From positions 81,496,273 through 81,560,272 of the forward strand of contig NC_088201.1 of the NCBI RefSeq assembly GCF_037126465.1: a DNA stretch of 64,000 bases, in the 5' to 3' direction. Positions within the stretch are counted from its first letter, which is position 1; every line of letters starts with the position of its first letter. Origin of the DNA: Ornithodoros turicata. Its lineage: Eukaryota; Arthropoda; Arachnida; Ixodida; Argasidae. Below the pieces are notes generated by a model. That model worked only from the letters and a program-made list of their open reading frames with translations. It did not search any database and was not told where the DNA came from. Shown here one piece after another: positions 1 to 12,795 of this stretch. Position numbers and translations under genes: made by a program.

Positions 1-209
1 CCCCTTCCGGAGTCATTGTCCAAGCGCATCGCAAGATCGTAACCCGCATGGCAAATGCTGTCGGTCTTGAAAGTCCTTGCCTTGCCTGCACTGACGATGT
101 TTCCCAAGTCCAAAAATGAATCATCTGCCTTCACAGCAGGAGTGTCCCTGTCAAGCCTTTCACCATGAATTATGCCCTTAAGCCTGCTATTACTGCCAAC
201 ACATAGCCT
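1..209 (-). other. Open frame of unknown nature cut by the left edge
   Basis: On the minus strand a frame is open from a TGA at 210-212 to the edge of the window, 69 codons. Its composition is protein-like (for example LKGIIHGERLDRDTPAVK and FLDLGNIVSAGKARTF). There is no clear start. Sequence upstream, in a shifted frame, also looks decayed-coding (up to about 640). I do not recognise a family; a transposon relic or the edge of a host exon are both possible. Confidence 0.25.
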
Positions 210-640
210 TCAGTCCGGCACACCGGTGTTATCTCAACTCCACTCCACAGCAAGCTTCCACCAGGCTCCTCTCGGAGCTCAGCTACCATCAGGTACCAAG
301 TCTTCGAGGCGCGTCATACAGTCCCCTCCCGACATGAAAATGACACAGGTCAACACAGCGACATTACACGACTTTCAGCATTGCCCAGGTCGTTAAAATG
401 TTGTCGCCGACCACCCACAACGTCTGCCATGTGCTCTCACAGTCTGAGCAGTCCATGCAGGATCTTCAACGTCAAGACATTGAATGCCTGAGTATTTTCG
501 AGCAAGCCTCTGAAAACGACTCGCAAGCTCATTTCACTGTCGTCGAATTTCACTGTAGTTAACAACACTGTCGTCGTATGGTGGCTTCTTGGGCCACCAT
601 ACCCCTTCAGGACAACTGACCATAGTAGCCCCATTCTCAA

Positions 641-1986
641 TGCATCCTCTCATTCTTCGCGTCATGCACTGCTCAGTGGGTCACGTTGATAACTGAAAAA
701 AAGCCAAAAACAGGTACTGGTGGCCTAATGAGGCTTTGCAATTTATGTCATGTCACCACATATAAACGTTTACCATTTGTGTACTTTTTGCACACCGTGT
801 ACCGCTCTTCACCTGTGTACCATTCAGGAGCACGTCTAGACACTTACTGTAGGGTGGGAGCGGTTCCTTCTAAAAGCGCGTAAAAGGGAAGAGAGGAGGA
901 AACCTAATGCTTTGTGGGAGGGGTCTGCCCGACCGCCCCCGCACCCCTGGATCCGCTACTGGTACCATTCACAAATGCGACCAAGGACTCCTGAATGTGA
1001 AGGGGCTGTAAAGTGAATGGTAAACCTACAGAAACTGTGTGCTTTTCAGAAAGCTTTTGACTTGGATGCTTCAGATACGTAATAGCTCTGCTGTACATTG
1101 AGCGTTTTCTTAGCAAGTAATTTTAAAGATTGCTGCGCCAAGCAAAATTTGCAGACTCAAAGACTCGGCTACCCTGAGGCGACTCGCGCGTCACCTATTG
1201 ACAAAGCGAGCAATAAGGCCAGCCACCTGGTAGATCGTTGCCAGCTGCAACGTGCGCTTCGTCATCGAAGGTGCACGGTTAGTGCATCCCGGAACAGTTC
1301 TGGCTACTTTTTTTCTGTATGTACAACGTGAAGCAGACATCCGTAGAAATCGGGATGCGAGGTTTTGCACGCAGCAGTGATACCAAGCGACTTTCACAGC
1401 TTTGATCTTATTATCACTGTACTCATGCGGGGACAGTGGGTAATGGCAGACAGGCAGACGACGCGGGGACGCGGAGAAAGGCCAACAGATGGCACACATC
1501 GCGCAGATATTCTTGCAGGTCACAACAGTTTAAGAGTCGCTGTTAATCTTCAAAAGATGTCTAATAGTAATTAGTAAGCTGTCTCATATGCGTTACGTAG
1601 AACTTCAATATCACGTGATACGTGTCCGCCAATCATGGGCAGGCTCCCACTGTTCCCTCGGCGAACGTAGAAAGTCGCCACAGGCCAGTTTCTAGAAGTG
1701 TTCAAAATTAATTAGTACGAAAAGTATGAAGAACTGAGAGGTGATGACTTGCGTGTGTCATCACAAAGCGAAGTTCTACGTGATGGTATCTTAAAGCACT
1801 ATGGTTATATTTCACTTTACAGGGACTATCGCATCCGGTAGTATGTGTATGAGACAGATAAGAAAATGTTTGGCACCGCTTCACAGTCTACTTGGCCGAA
1901 AGCAACTTACATATTAAATAAACGAGTTTTATAGGTTCGCACTTCCTCTGCAGCGAAGGAAGCCCCAGCGATAGTATCATAACGAC
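641..1986. other. No gene recognised
   Basis: Only short, unconvincing open frames occur here. No transposon end, tRNA or splice-bounded exon was recognised before the hAT target duplication at 1987. Confidence 0.4.
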
Positions 1987-2281
1987 GTCAGACGCAGGGT
2001 TGCCAGATTGAGCTATAAACCGCCAAATTGGGCTACTTTCTGTCGCATTTGGCGGTCAATTTTAGCGTTTGGCTACGTGGCTATTTTCGGTCTATATTTT
2101 TGTGGCAATGGTCATGGGCGCCCGATATACGTATCAACACACAGCTCCCCGGCACCGAGGCACTAGTTTCGTATTGATAAAGTTCATGACAAATTTGGCG
2201 CTCCTTCAAAACAATTTACCAACGGGCTTTGCCACTCCTGCCTCCTGTCCTGACGGCTCCGAGAGTGAAACCGCGTGATGA

Positions 2282-4147
2282 ATGTTCTTCTCCCGCACGC
2301 GGATAGGCTGGCCTGGACCATCGCCGACATCAGCCTCTGCTTATTGCAAAGCATGCAAGATAGACCTCCGACCTCACATTCAGGACCTCAAAGCACACAA
2401 AGACAGAGATAAACACAAGAAGAACATGGAGACGCTGGTGTGCAGGCTCGAGAACGCTGGAGAGGTTTGTGGAGGTTACACCGCGCTCTGGAGGTGGAAG
2501 CAACATCCGCTCCCTAAAACTAGCCGAACTGCGACTTGCCGCCCATGTTGCACTCCACAGCTCGTTCATTACGGCTGACCACATGACAGCACTGTTGAAG
2601 GATTGTTTCAGGGATTCCACGCTGGCATCTCAAATATCGTGTTGTCGGATAAAATGCTCAGCTCTCATAACAAAGGTGCTTGGACCAACATTCAAGATTT
2701 CCCTGATTATTGATGAAAGTACAGACGTGTCGTCGACGAAGGAGCTTGCCGTAGTTTCACGCTACTTCTCCAATCAACATCGCGAATTATGCACTGCTTT
2801 CTTGGGTGTTGTCCCAATATACGATTCCTCCGCCAACGGAATCAGCTTCGAGCCTAAAAGAATTTCTCGACTCCTGTAACCTGTCCTTGAATCACTGCGT
2901 AGGCGTCGGAACAGATGGTGCCAGCGTCATGTGCGGACAGAACAACAGTGTGTACACACAAATCAAGGAAGAGAATGAGAACTTGGCATTGGTGAGGTGC
3001 TTGTGCCATTCTCAGCAAATTGACGTGTAGCGAAGTTGTGGCTGTCCTGCCGTCCCAGCTGGACTTCCTTGTGCGGGAAACGTTCAACTGGTTCGCGCAT
3101 TCCCCGAAGAGACAACAGACTTATCACGAAATTTATTCCACGATCAATGACGGTTCTTTGCCGCACAAGCTCATAGGGATGTCAGCAACTCGGTGGTTGA
3201 GCATCGCGAGGGCCTTGCGCACCATATTGACGCAGTGGCTTGAGCTCAAGACGTTTATCGACATAGCAAAAGCTCAAGAATGGTGCTACACGGCGAGGTT
3301 GCTTGCAGATATGTACAACGACGATGTCCACTTGTTGTTCCTTCAATTCGTGAGGCCACTAATTGATGAGTTCGAGAAGACAAACAAGTTGTTTGAAGCA
3401 GAAAGTCCTGACCCGTGTAAGCTCTACGAGGACCTTGTTCTCTTTGTGAGAAATCTCATGAGACGTGTGGTACTGCCAGACTTTGCAGCACCTGGATGTG
3501 ACTGGGAGTCGCGCGTTCTGCATGTTAGAGCTTGTAACTTTGGAACAACGTTTCGGCAAGCACTTGAAACGGCCCCAAACCTTTCTGAGGAGGAGAAAAC
3601 AGCCATAATGAATCGCTGTCATCAGTTTTTGGTTTCTGCAATCAAAGCTGGTCCTCAAGCGTATTCCCTTAAACCTCCAGGTAATGAAAAGCCTAAAACT
3701 GCTTGGTTGCAAGTCTGTGGAGTCGAAAAAGTTTACCGACGTTCTCCAAGCCTTCCGAAGTTTTGTCGCATCGACTGATGTTGCGCAATGGAGTCCGAAT
3801 TTAACATACTTGAAACAAACATAAGGGAACGACGCAGAGACTCAACGTATGACTTCTGGACCAACGTAGCGGATTCTACAAATAGCGTAGGCCAGAAAAT
3901 GTTCCTCAAATTGTCCAGCCTTGCATTAAGCCTCCTATGCCTGCCACTCTCCAATGCTGCTGTTGAGCGCGTTTTCAGTCAGGCCTCTCTCACAAAGACA
4001 GACCTTAGAAATAAGATATCCCATGATACCCTTGAAAACGTGCTCCACGTAAAATGCCCGTTGCGTAGAAAAGGACGCTGCTGCAAAGACTTTATGCCTT
4101 CAGATGAGTTTCTTAAGAAATTTAACAGAGCAAAAATGTATTCATAA
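2282..4147 (+). pseudogene. Decayed hAT transposase
   Basis: The coding sequence is spread over several frames. Near 2340-2430 it encodes a BED-like zinc finger (CKACKIDLRPHIQDLKAHKD then RDKHKK). Near 2690-2780 comes the RNase H-fold start (KISLIIDESTDVSSTKELAV), near 3170-3230 GMSATRWLSIARALRTIL, and near 3900-4040 the C-terminal dimerisation region (LSSLALSLLCLPLSNAAVER). At least three frameshifts (near 2480, 2860 and 3020) and an in-frame stop near 3777 break it, so it cannot make a transposase. It belongs to the 9-kb element. Confidence 0.85.
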
Positions 4148-7100
4148 TTCTGTTTTGAACACGAGCTGCAGTTAAGCGATCTGTTCAAGTATTTTTGTGA
4201 TATTTTGTGATATTCAAGATATTTTGTGATAATATCTATAGTTGGAGTCAGCGAAATGTTATGCTGCCCAGTTGTTAAAGGTCAGCTACGCCGATTTCCC
4301 GATGTGTTGAAAGGGTTGTGATATCAGAACGAGCACATCCTACTGCCCCCGAAACGCACCTTCGTTTCTCAATTTTGTCTTCCTATTACGAAAATTAGTT
4401 CATCAAAGAAACCAAAACAAGCCATGGGCGCAGCCATTTTTGTGACGTAGATGGGATGAACCTGCTCCATCTACGTAGATAGAGAATCGTGCGTCTGATT
4501 GGATGAAAGCTGAGGCTCTCTCTGACTTCCCTGGCGTCTTCTCCCGTTTGCGAGGAAATCCAGTTATGGCCGCCGGCTACGATGAGCGTTTCGTCCGAGG
4601 TAATCCCGAGAACTATTGAACGATGGAAACAACAACCGGGAATTCACCTCAACATCATTTTCGGCGTGAAATTGTGATTATGTGCTCGAGAACTTCGCAG
4701 TTCAACCGTTCACCTGCCATTCACGTCAACCCGTTTGCTGGTTTTACTACAAGTGCAGGAATGGGAGCGATTGAACAACAACGTGAGACTTGGTGATTGT
4801 TTGAGCATATACCTGCAGAGGACTGGTCTTCAAAGAAAGAAGGCGGTATTTCTGCCCGTGCACATCGTGCGATTGCCAGGCTTGTTGCACGAGATCCATA
4901 TATTGTGCAGCATCATAGCGCGACTCCAATGAACGACGTAGGAATGTATCGTGACCACTCGAACTGCATTCGTTGAACCATTCGTCGGTTGTATGAAAGT
5001 GCTCATTAGAGTTGCCCCGCACAAAAAGTGTTGGATGTAGTTTTGTAGTGTGTTGTTTATCTCGTAGAGCGCATCGCGGCATGTAGGTCGAGAGACCTTA
5101 TACGTATTTTTGCATGTTTACACACATGTTTGCATGCGCACACTGGAGTGTGCGCATTGTTCTATACCACACAGGCCATATTTCATTCATAATAGTTTCG
5201 CAAATAAAGACGTACGGGTCGATCTCATATTGCTTTTGAGTTAGGCATAGTGTCTTCAGATCAGGGTATGTGTATCCTGTTTGCTGGGCCCAACAGATGT
5301 TATTAAGGGTAGTGCAACATGTCCCACCTCTTGAACCATGCTAACATTGCCAGAATAAGGAACATTACACTGTGCTGTGTATTCCACACTCAGTTGTCTC
5401 GCGACGTAAACCCCCAATTATTATATTGGGTACTCCACATGTTCAACCAGTCAGCACTTCCCATATCCTATTTTTTTAAACATGTGCATAAAATTGCACA
5501 ACTGCCACTCAAGTAACTTTGCCACCAAATTAGTCAGTGACAAAAGGTATATGTACTTTATCACAAATTTGATAACCTTGGTGGAAATGGTTGATGGTGT
5601 CCCCTGCCTTGTATAGTGCACTTCATAGCAAAATACACAATAGTCCAAATGTTTTCCTTGTCCACAAATGCCCTGTCAAAGCTGAAAGACTCTTATCAAA
5701 ATGGGGAAGCGGGCTTGCCTGTCCAGAGAAACAAATATGAAACTGCAGTGCTCAACGTAAATAACTGCATGCTCAGCAACTAAGGCTGGTGATGCCGAAG
5801 ACCTAATATTTCTAGGTTAAAAGGAACAAAGGAGAAAAGACCACTGTGGCATATTAATGTTGCTTCAAAAGTATAACACCACAAAATTTGTGAGAGTCAG
5901 TTGGTGTATTTAGTTATGTTGGTCACCTCCTGCACAAATTTTTAATAAGATTTAAATGCGCTGCTACCAACCAGGACCTAAGCCTGACCTATGATCTAAT
6001 AATAATAATAGTATCTATCTATGACCTATATGGACCTTCACCACTAGTTTGGTCTAGGTTTCACACGTGGCTTCTAGTGAAATTCGAAACTGCTCTGTAG
6101 AGCTGACAGGAGACTTGCAGAGTACAGTATTTTTATTTATATTTTCCAAAGAACATGTAAAAAACAATGTGCTGTACCAACTGTATTCAAAGAAATACAA
6201 ATATACTTTGTTTTAGCTATGTGCATAATAGCAGATTACAGGTGACCGATGACACACAATGGGCGTCAAGGGTGGGAACACAAGAATACCACTGCAGGCA
6301 CTGTCCTGAAATTCTAAGTCACCATTTGTCAGAAAGCAGTGACCACGCACAGCCTAAGGATCATATTGATCTCCTTCCATTATTCTTTTTATTGACAGCA
6401 TGTTGGCTGCCACCCAGTCCATGGAAGTGACCCTTATCGTTGAAAGACCGGTTCAACAGCAAGCGAGCTGGTGATAGTGTCCATGATGGCGAGACCTGAA
6501 GAGGAGATACAAGAAGGGACATAAACACGCTATGTTGAGACATTGTGTATGTCCCTTCCTATCCCTCGTCTCAGGATTTTTCGCTATGGACCTTCATGAT
6601 GTTTCCCTCGGCAAACTTTACATATTTTTATGCAGAATTGTGAAGGTACAGCCAGGCACTGTTAGCAAATCACACAGTACTTTTCTTGAATCAAGAATCT
6701 ATAGAAGGTACACAGTCTTCTTCAGCATTGTACACATCTATGGGACATGTTAATCACTTTGGAATGTCACAGACATGTCATGGAGGCCGGCACATGATTA
6801 GTGGTGCTGAACAGACAACTATTTGTCATAGTTTAGGCATAAAAAGCAGTTTTGTCACCTGCATGTTGAGACAGATGTATCTCTATATACTTTGCCATGA
6901 CACAAATATATGGAGCAACAACTGTACCCTCTACTTTATTATGGTTATTAGTCAACACTGCCAAGAATGTGGGAACACAGTCTTGTACCACCTACACTCT
7001 TCAAAATGACCTTCACACACAACACATTGTAGGTCAAGGAGACTCCAGAATGATGTCCTCTCCCTCCCCATTAGCTGAAAACATTTTTCTACAACCTTGC

Positions 7101-7563
7101 ATAAGGGGAAGTTAGCACAAGAAACACACACATTCCTTTTTTGAGCAAATCAGTATTTAGAGCGTTACCATACTGTGGTAGGCCTGCAGTGCATTACGTG
7201 GTACAGCACACACTGTAAAAAATTTCACCGTTGAATATGTCCCCCATTCTAATGACAGTCTTCTCCAGTTTTTCAAACTGCCATTTCCCATAGTGCTTTA
7301 TGGTATGACACAGTATTTCTAAATCTTTACTGTAGTTTACTGGTTGTAACAGAAAAAAGACACCACTGTTTCCGATCACAGGACGCAAGCCATAAGTGCT
7401 ATACGGAAACAGTACATGCTGCTCTCTAGCAGTTGTTCGTGTTTGGACATGGTATGGTGCATGTAGGGTAAACTCCATGGTTAAAATATCCAAACGTGAA
7501 CAACTGTTAGATTACAACATGTAGAATGCTCTATAGTACAGTAAAACCTCCAAAGCCTCCCTA
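4148..7563. other. Interior of the 9-kb hAT, no identified gene
   Basis: A short palindrome (ACGTAGATGG and its complement) lies at 4446-4482. At 4566 an ATG in good context begins MAAGYDERFVR and meets a GTAATC donor-like site at 4600, like a first coding exon, but no following exon was found. A minus-strand frame at 7194-7493 is protein-like (see findings). The rest is A/T-rich without recognised features. Confidence 0.4.
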
Positions 7564-8257
7564 CAGTAAAACCTCCCTACTTCGGACAACTCCCCATGAT
7601 TTCATTGCACGGGCAGGCTCCCATTGAAACTACATGGGGACGAAACTCTCTATGTCGGACACCTCCCTATCTTGGAAGTAGGATAGGGTTTTCCCCGCAA
7701 AGTCGGACAAAACCCTGGCCAAATTACCTCAGTATCGGCCCACCTTTGCACCAAAAAGACCCAAAATGAGCCAGTGGCCTTGACTTTTGCCTCTTTTTTC
7801 CCCTATACTGGTCTCAGCATTTTGTTGCTTTAGTTTTTAGAGTCGAAAAACAAGTGCTGTCAGTCTACATTGTAATTCTTTATGTGAGCACTTGTCTTCG
7901 GTTTGTCTAGAGCCTCTGAACGAGCACTGCACCAAAGCTATGAGAAGTGGGCTGACGCTTCAGAGAAAAGTCCTTGCTGCTCGAAAAGCTCCAGAGGTAA
8001 TGCCATTGAGTAGAATCTGAACGGAATTGAATATACTAAAATCAGTAATAATTATCAGTGAAGAGTGGGTAGAGGTACCACTACCAGGCACCACCACCAG
8101 AAACCACTAAGGACCTTAAATTGAAGAAGGGGGACATTTCTCACAGCTGTGATCTCTTCCATTTTTTGTTGCCGTCATATTCTGTAACTCGGACACCTCT
8201 ATAAGTAGGAGACGCTTCGGCTGCACCGTGGGTGTCCAACATAGGAAGGTTTCACTG
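7564..8257. mobile_element. Tigger/pogo-like non-autonomous element, nested
   Basis: Ends are inverted repeats beginning CAGTAAAACCTCCCTAC and, on the other strand, CAGTGAAACCTTCCTATG, each next to TA, the target of pogo/Tc1 elements. The 694-bp body has no transposase. A second partial copy of the left end sits just outside, at about 7540. Confidence 0.75.
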
Positions 8258-8739
8258 TATTTATGTTCCATGTCATGTGACCACAAACAAGATATGCTTT
8301 TGCTCATGCTGCACAGCACAGGCGAATTGAGCTGCATGTGAGGATAATAACATGGAACCCGAGGCGCGGAGGAAAAGGCATGACTTTACGGTCTCTGTGT
8401 CAGTTGTTTCATGTTGTAATTGCGTACCAGCTGGCCTGTACCTGAGAATAGGTTTGATGCATTGTACACGCACCATAGACATGCAGTATGTGGTGTGTTG
8501 TGATAGTAATGCCACTGCCAATTGAAGTATAATGCTCCAGGTGGATTGTTTCGGTACAATCTTGAACTATGCATACCAAGGGGTAGGGCATCTGCGTGAC
8601 AGGTTTACCTGGAAGTAAGAATGTAAATGTTAGCTGAAGTCATAGAATAATTAACATTATCAATATACTGCTGCAGATGATACAAACAATAGCACACAAG
8701 ATGCTCCGATATGTTCTGCAGGAATGTCTCTGCACTCAC

Positions 8740-9150
8740 AATATTAGTACAGCAGCTACAGAAAGGCATAAAACAAGTTTTTGTATACATGATACCACTT
8801 GAATGCAACAAAAGCTTCTGCTGCACTGGCAGAACACCACGGCGGACAGATTTACCTTACTTCACCTGAGAAAAAGTATGTACTGTTGCACACATGATGC
8901 TGTTTGAATGTCTTGAAAAACATAATTTATGACCGAAAGACATCAACTGGAAGATTTCGATTTACCTTAGTCAAAACTGAGAAAAAGTATGTGCTGTTGT
9001 ACACATGAAACTGCTTGAACTGCCCTTGAGCACTCTGGAAGAACACCTTATTTGTGACCAAAATACAACAGCTGAGCCAACATTGAATTTATACCTTACT
9101 CAAAATACACAAGATGTGGTGCCGTGCATATGATACGATGATACTGCTTA
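8740..9150. repeat. Diverged tandem repeat, period about 110 bp
   Basis: Phrases such as GAGAAAAAGTATGT(A/G)CTGTTG followed by ACACATGA and (C/T)TTGAA recur about every 110 bases, three to four times, with heavy divergence. It lies inside the 9-kb hAT and may be an internal satellite of that element. Confidence 0.5.
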
Positions 9151-10344
9151 AATGTACTCTGAAAGCGCTGACACCTCAGGCATGGTTGCTCTAAGCTAGC
9201 GAGCAACAGCAAGGGTATACGAACAGAAGAAGTCGAGCACAAGTGATGGAATGCAGTTGATTAATCAGAAAATGAAATGTCTCAGTACCAGGTGTTACTG
9301 TTCCGTCAACAAAAATAGATGAACTTTGAAAGGGCGACTGGTTGGCACTGGTGACAGCCTTCAGATTGAAACCCAGACGGTGATAGTTGAGACGTGGAGT
9401 GCAAGCTTTTCGGTGGTGCCAGAATGCCTGCGAAATCATTTAACAAATAAGGGAATTCCAAATCTGTACTGAGAATACACCCGCTGGGGCGTAATCTCTA
9501 AAGGATGAAGCAGTAACTGACAGATAGCGTATTTTTCTCTTCTACGTGATGCAATTGCACCGCATGACTGACTTGTCTAACATTACGCGTCTTACCTTTA
9601 TCTGCTGCCTAATCCTGCCCCTGCAATCTCCTGCTGCAGAAAAGGTTGGCACAGCATCCCGGACGAGACATCGTCGGCTTCTTGTGAAACAAGTTGCGCA
9701 TTGCTTCCGTAACATTCGTACGAGCCAGATGAACAGATCAAATCGCTGTTTCGAAGGTGGCACCCAGTCGGAGTTGTAACCGATTGTTGCAGTCAATAGA
9801 TTTCTCTTTCGCCTTTCGGAGAATTGTGGTTTGAAACATTGGAACTGCATGCTGAAGTGTTCTTGCAGACGGGAGCAAAACGCTCACGCATTCTCGGCAC
9901 GCAGCACAGAACACGAATCACACCAGGAAGACTGTACTGGCCTAGCAAATGCTTTGCAGTCGAAGGAAGCAAAACTCACGTTCCTCGCGGGTTTAGTGAA
10001 GTCCAGAAATATACTGGCGCTCTAATAGCGAACTGTTTATCACTTCCCCAATGTGAATCTGCGCAGCAGACGGCTCGGCAGAAGAAACTGGCCGGCTTGG
10101 CGGAAGAAACCAAGCCAAAAGTCATGCCAAGCCGGAGCGCGGGCAGACCACCATGACCTACTACTATACTAGTATAGAGTAGGTCGTGCAGACCACCAAT
10201 GTGTCGTCGACACAGGGTTTGCGGGCCACAAGACGGAATGTCAGTGAAACTAAAAATTCACTTTTTCGGAAAACCGCGAGGAGTTTGGGATAACTATTTT
10301 GCATACATAATCAGTGTTCCCTTATGAACACATCGTGTGAGTAC

Positions 10345-10800
10345 CATTCCATTCTGTAACACTCGAAAATCGGCGTAGCTGAGCTTTAAGCCTCACACTG
10401 GGCATTTGTAAGTCGAGTTCTAGTCCTCCGCGGTCCCGGAGCAAGCTGTTTATTTGATTTGACGATAAAAGGCTGTAACGTGGTAAAATACCGGGGAAGG
10501 GGGACACGCAGAAATCAGATAGAGAGCGGGTCCGGGCGAGAGCAACTACTAGGCAGAGGGAGCCCCGGAGGGAGAAGCGGCCGGTCGCCCGCTCGGCGTA
10601 ACACTAGGGAGAAAAGCAGAGGGGTCAAGCCGTCCGCGGTCGACAAATCAACTCTGCGTCCAGACAAGTCCACTGCTTATTCCCTCACTTCCCTGAGGAC
10701 GAGGAAGGGTGCCTTTTATAGCCCTAAAGTCACGCGGAAGCGGGTCAACCGATGATTCATATAATCCCGCATTGTGACGCGTTCCCTCTTCGCGGCGCCA
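10345..10800 (-). mobile_element. LTR-like block (possible solo LTR)
   Basis: On the minus strand a strong TATA box (CTATAAAAG, 10713-10721) is followed about 265 bases later by AATAAA (10449-10454), with G/C-rich sequence between. This is the U3-R order of retrovirus-like LTRs. A 3' end at GTGTTACA is possible; no 5-bp target duplication was found. A normal promoter is the alternative. Confidence 0.3.
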
Positions 10801-10986
10801 CAAGCGGCCATCTTCGGAACCCTTTTATTTTCGGTTTCTGTTTCCTTTACAAGGCAATAAACGCTTTGGCTACGCGATAGTTTTTGATTGGCTATTTTTG
10901 GGCTTCTTTTCTGCCGGATTTGGCGGCGGTCGCCATCGGCATCTGGCAACCCTGGTCAGACGGACACACGATCGAGAGCATCGAGA

Positions 10987-11055
10987 GAGACTCTTTTCGG
11001 CTGTAGTTTGAGTCACACGGGCTCCGCCTCTCGGGAACCTCATATGTCACGTGAG
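10987..11055 (+). repeat. Left arm of inverted repeat pair
   Basis: GAGACTCTTTTCGG, GAGTCACAC, GCTCCGCCTC and CATATGTCACGTGAG occur in order here and, inverted, at 14471-14546. The arms flank about 3.4 kb that includes the 1.4-kb hAT. Confidence 0.6.
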
Positions 11056-12787
11056 AAGGTCGCTTCTGCCCGCGCGCTCAGCCCCGCGCTGGCCGCTGGG
11101 GATTCTTCTCGCTGCGGAGAGATGTGGAATGTGGACATGTGCTCGTAGTTTTATGAGGTAAATGTGTTTTACGCGTAGTACTGCATAGCCTTGTTGGATG
11201 GACATGAGATGAGTTTATGAGTATGCGTAAAACCGACAGAGGTTCGTACACTGGGTGCATTTAGCTGGTTCTTCCTCCCGAGCGAAACTGCGAAGAGTCT
11301 GAAGTTTCACCGCTTCCCCAGGCCGGCCAGAGCCGTAATACACGGCACTGGCACAGCCCCGGCCAAAATAGGGAAGCCGATCGGCGACAGCGCTGGGTAT
11401 TTGGCACTCAAAATAATTCATACGACAAGGAAATCTTTTGTTCGTTTGTTAAACCAAGCATATTCCAGATTGCAAGAAGAAGAGTAACTCGTTCACTAGT
11501 CCTTTCATCGCAGGCAAGATGGGGGTGAGGGTGGGGATATATCTATGAGACCAAAGAAAAAAGAAGGGGGAGAAAACGCAAGATGGGGATTAGTGTTTGC
11601 CGAAGGGCAAAGTGCCAGCTGCTGAACTTCGGACAAATTTTCGATCAACAACTACAAATCGCAAGAGGACTGTTCTGAACCCCCTGAACTTTCGTCTTCT
11701 GTTACGTTTCCTTAACACCTGAACAACTGCAGCATAATACAATTTAGGGTAAGTGCGAACAGGTGTGAGCAAGCAGTTGTGCCTGTGATGTGTGACTCAA
11801 ATCGATGTGTTATTCAAATCTGTGCTCAAATCGCTGGAAACATAAAATAAAAGAAAATGGCAAAAGAATAGACTAACAGCAATATACATGTTATTAATGG
11901 ATTCCATTTAATGAATGAGTTTCTCTGTATCTGTTCTTGTTAATATCTATATCTCGAAATTCGGAAGCACGTACAACAACAATAAATGATAGAGAAATTA
12001 TGATGACATGGAGTGTTTACCCCATGCCCTACTTCACAAAGGTTAACGTGAGATGAAACACGTACAAAAGTTGCACATAGCTATGATAATCTATACTATT
12101 TTGTGAAGTAAAATAAATGTGAAAATCGCCGTCTATCGAATACATAATGCTGAATTCGAGAAGCCGTAATGGGTAACACGCCTCGGACAGCAGTACACAG
12201 GGAACGGCATAAATAGTATTTCATGACGTGTTGGAAGTGCTGACTGTTTCAACGGAAGATTAGGTTGGTCCTCATTGATGCGTTTTGATCCGTTGGCACG
12301 CATCCTCAGTGCTCAACGCAGCGCAATGCGTTGACATGTTCTCACTGCCACGGACCTACGTCCGTCGGTTGACGGCAGATGACACATGTGGTCGATCAAG
12401 CGCACCAAGGTGGGTTCAATGCATGCCCATACAGCACAGACGAAGGCACTACGATTGAACATCGTATTTTAAAAGCGTTTTGTTTGTGGTGCCTCGATAT
12501 GAGATACGAAAACGGTGACGCTCAGCGATGCTGTCGCTGGATTTCTTGTCACCCAGTATTCCTCGGAGACGCTACTCTTGGAGCAGAAATTGAAGGAGAC
12601 AAGAACACACCTGTTCTCACGCCGCACTGCCTTTTTATAATCTATAGCCTCGTCTTGTTACCTCCATTTCGCTGCATTTATTCCACTGCAATGCCCCCCC
12701 AGCAGGGCAGCACCTCCCCCCCTCCCCCAACATACACAAAACCACACAACGTTGCTCCGTTGGTCGCCATTGCTGTTTACCTACCAA
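11056..12787. other. No gene recognised
   Basis: A/T-rich sequence with short frames. A 177-codon open frame at 12379-12912 runs into the hAT at 12796 and has no recognisable domain; I do not call it a gene. Confidence 0.4.
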
Positions 12788-12795
12788 GTGCAAAC

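Larger units (their letters stand above)
1995..10954. mobile_element. 8960-bp hAT transposon with exact 8-bp target duplication
   Basis: The left end reads CAGGGTTGCCAGAT and the right end is its exact inverted complement. The 8 bases gtcagacg stand directly outside both ends (1987-1994 and 10955-10962), the duplication length of hAT elements. Next to each end lie GCCAAA/TAGCC subterminal motifs. A decayed hAT transposase is at 2282-4147. The remaining 6.8 kb has no transposase; it holds a nested Tigger-like element, a diverged tandem array, an LTR-like block and several protein-like frames. The length is unusual for a hAT and may reflect nested insertions or captured sequence. Confidence 0.88.
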
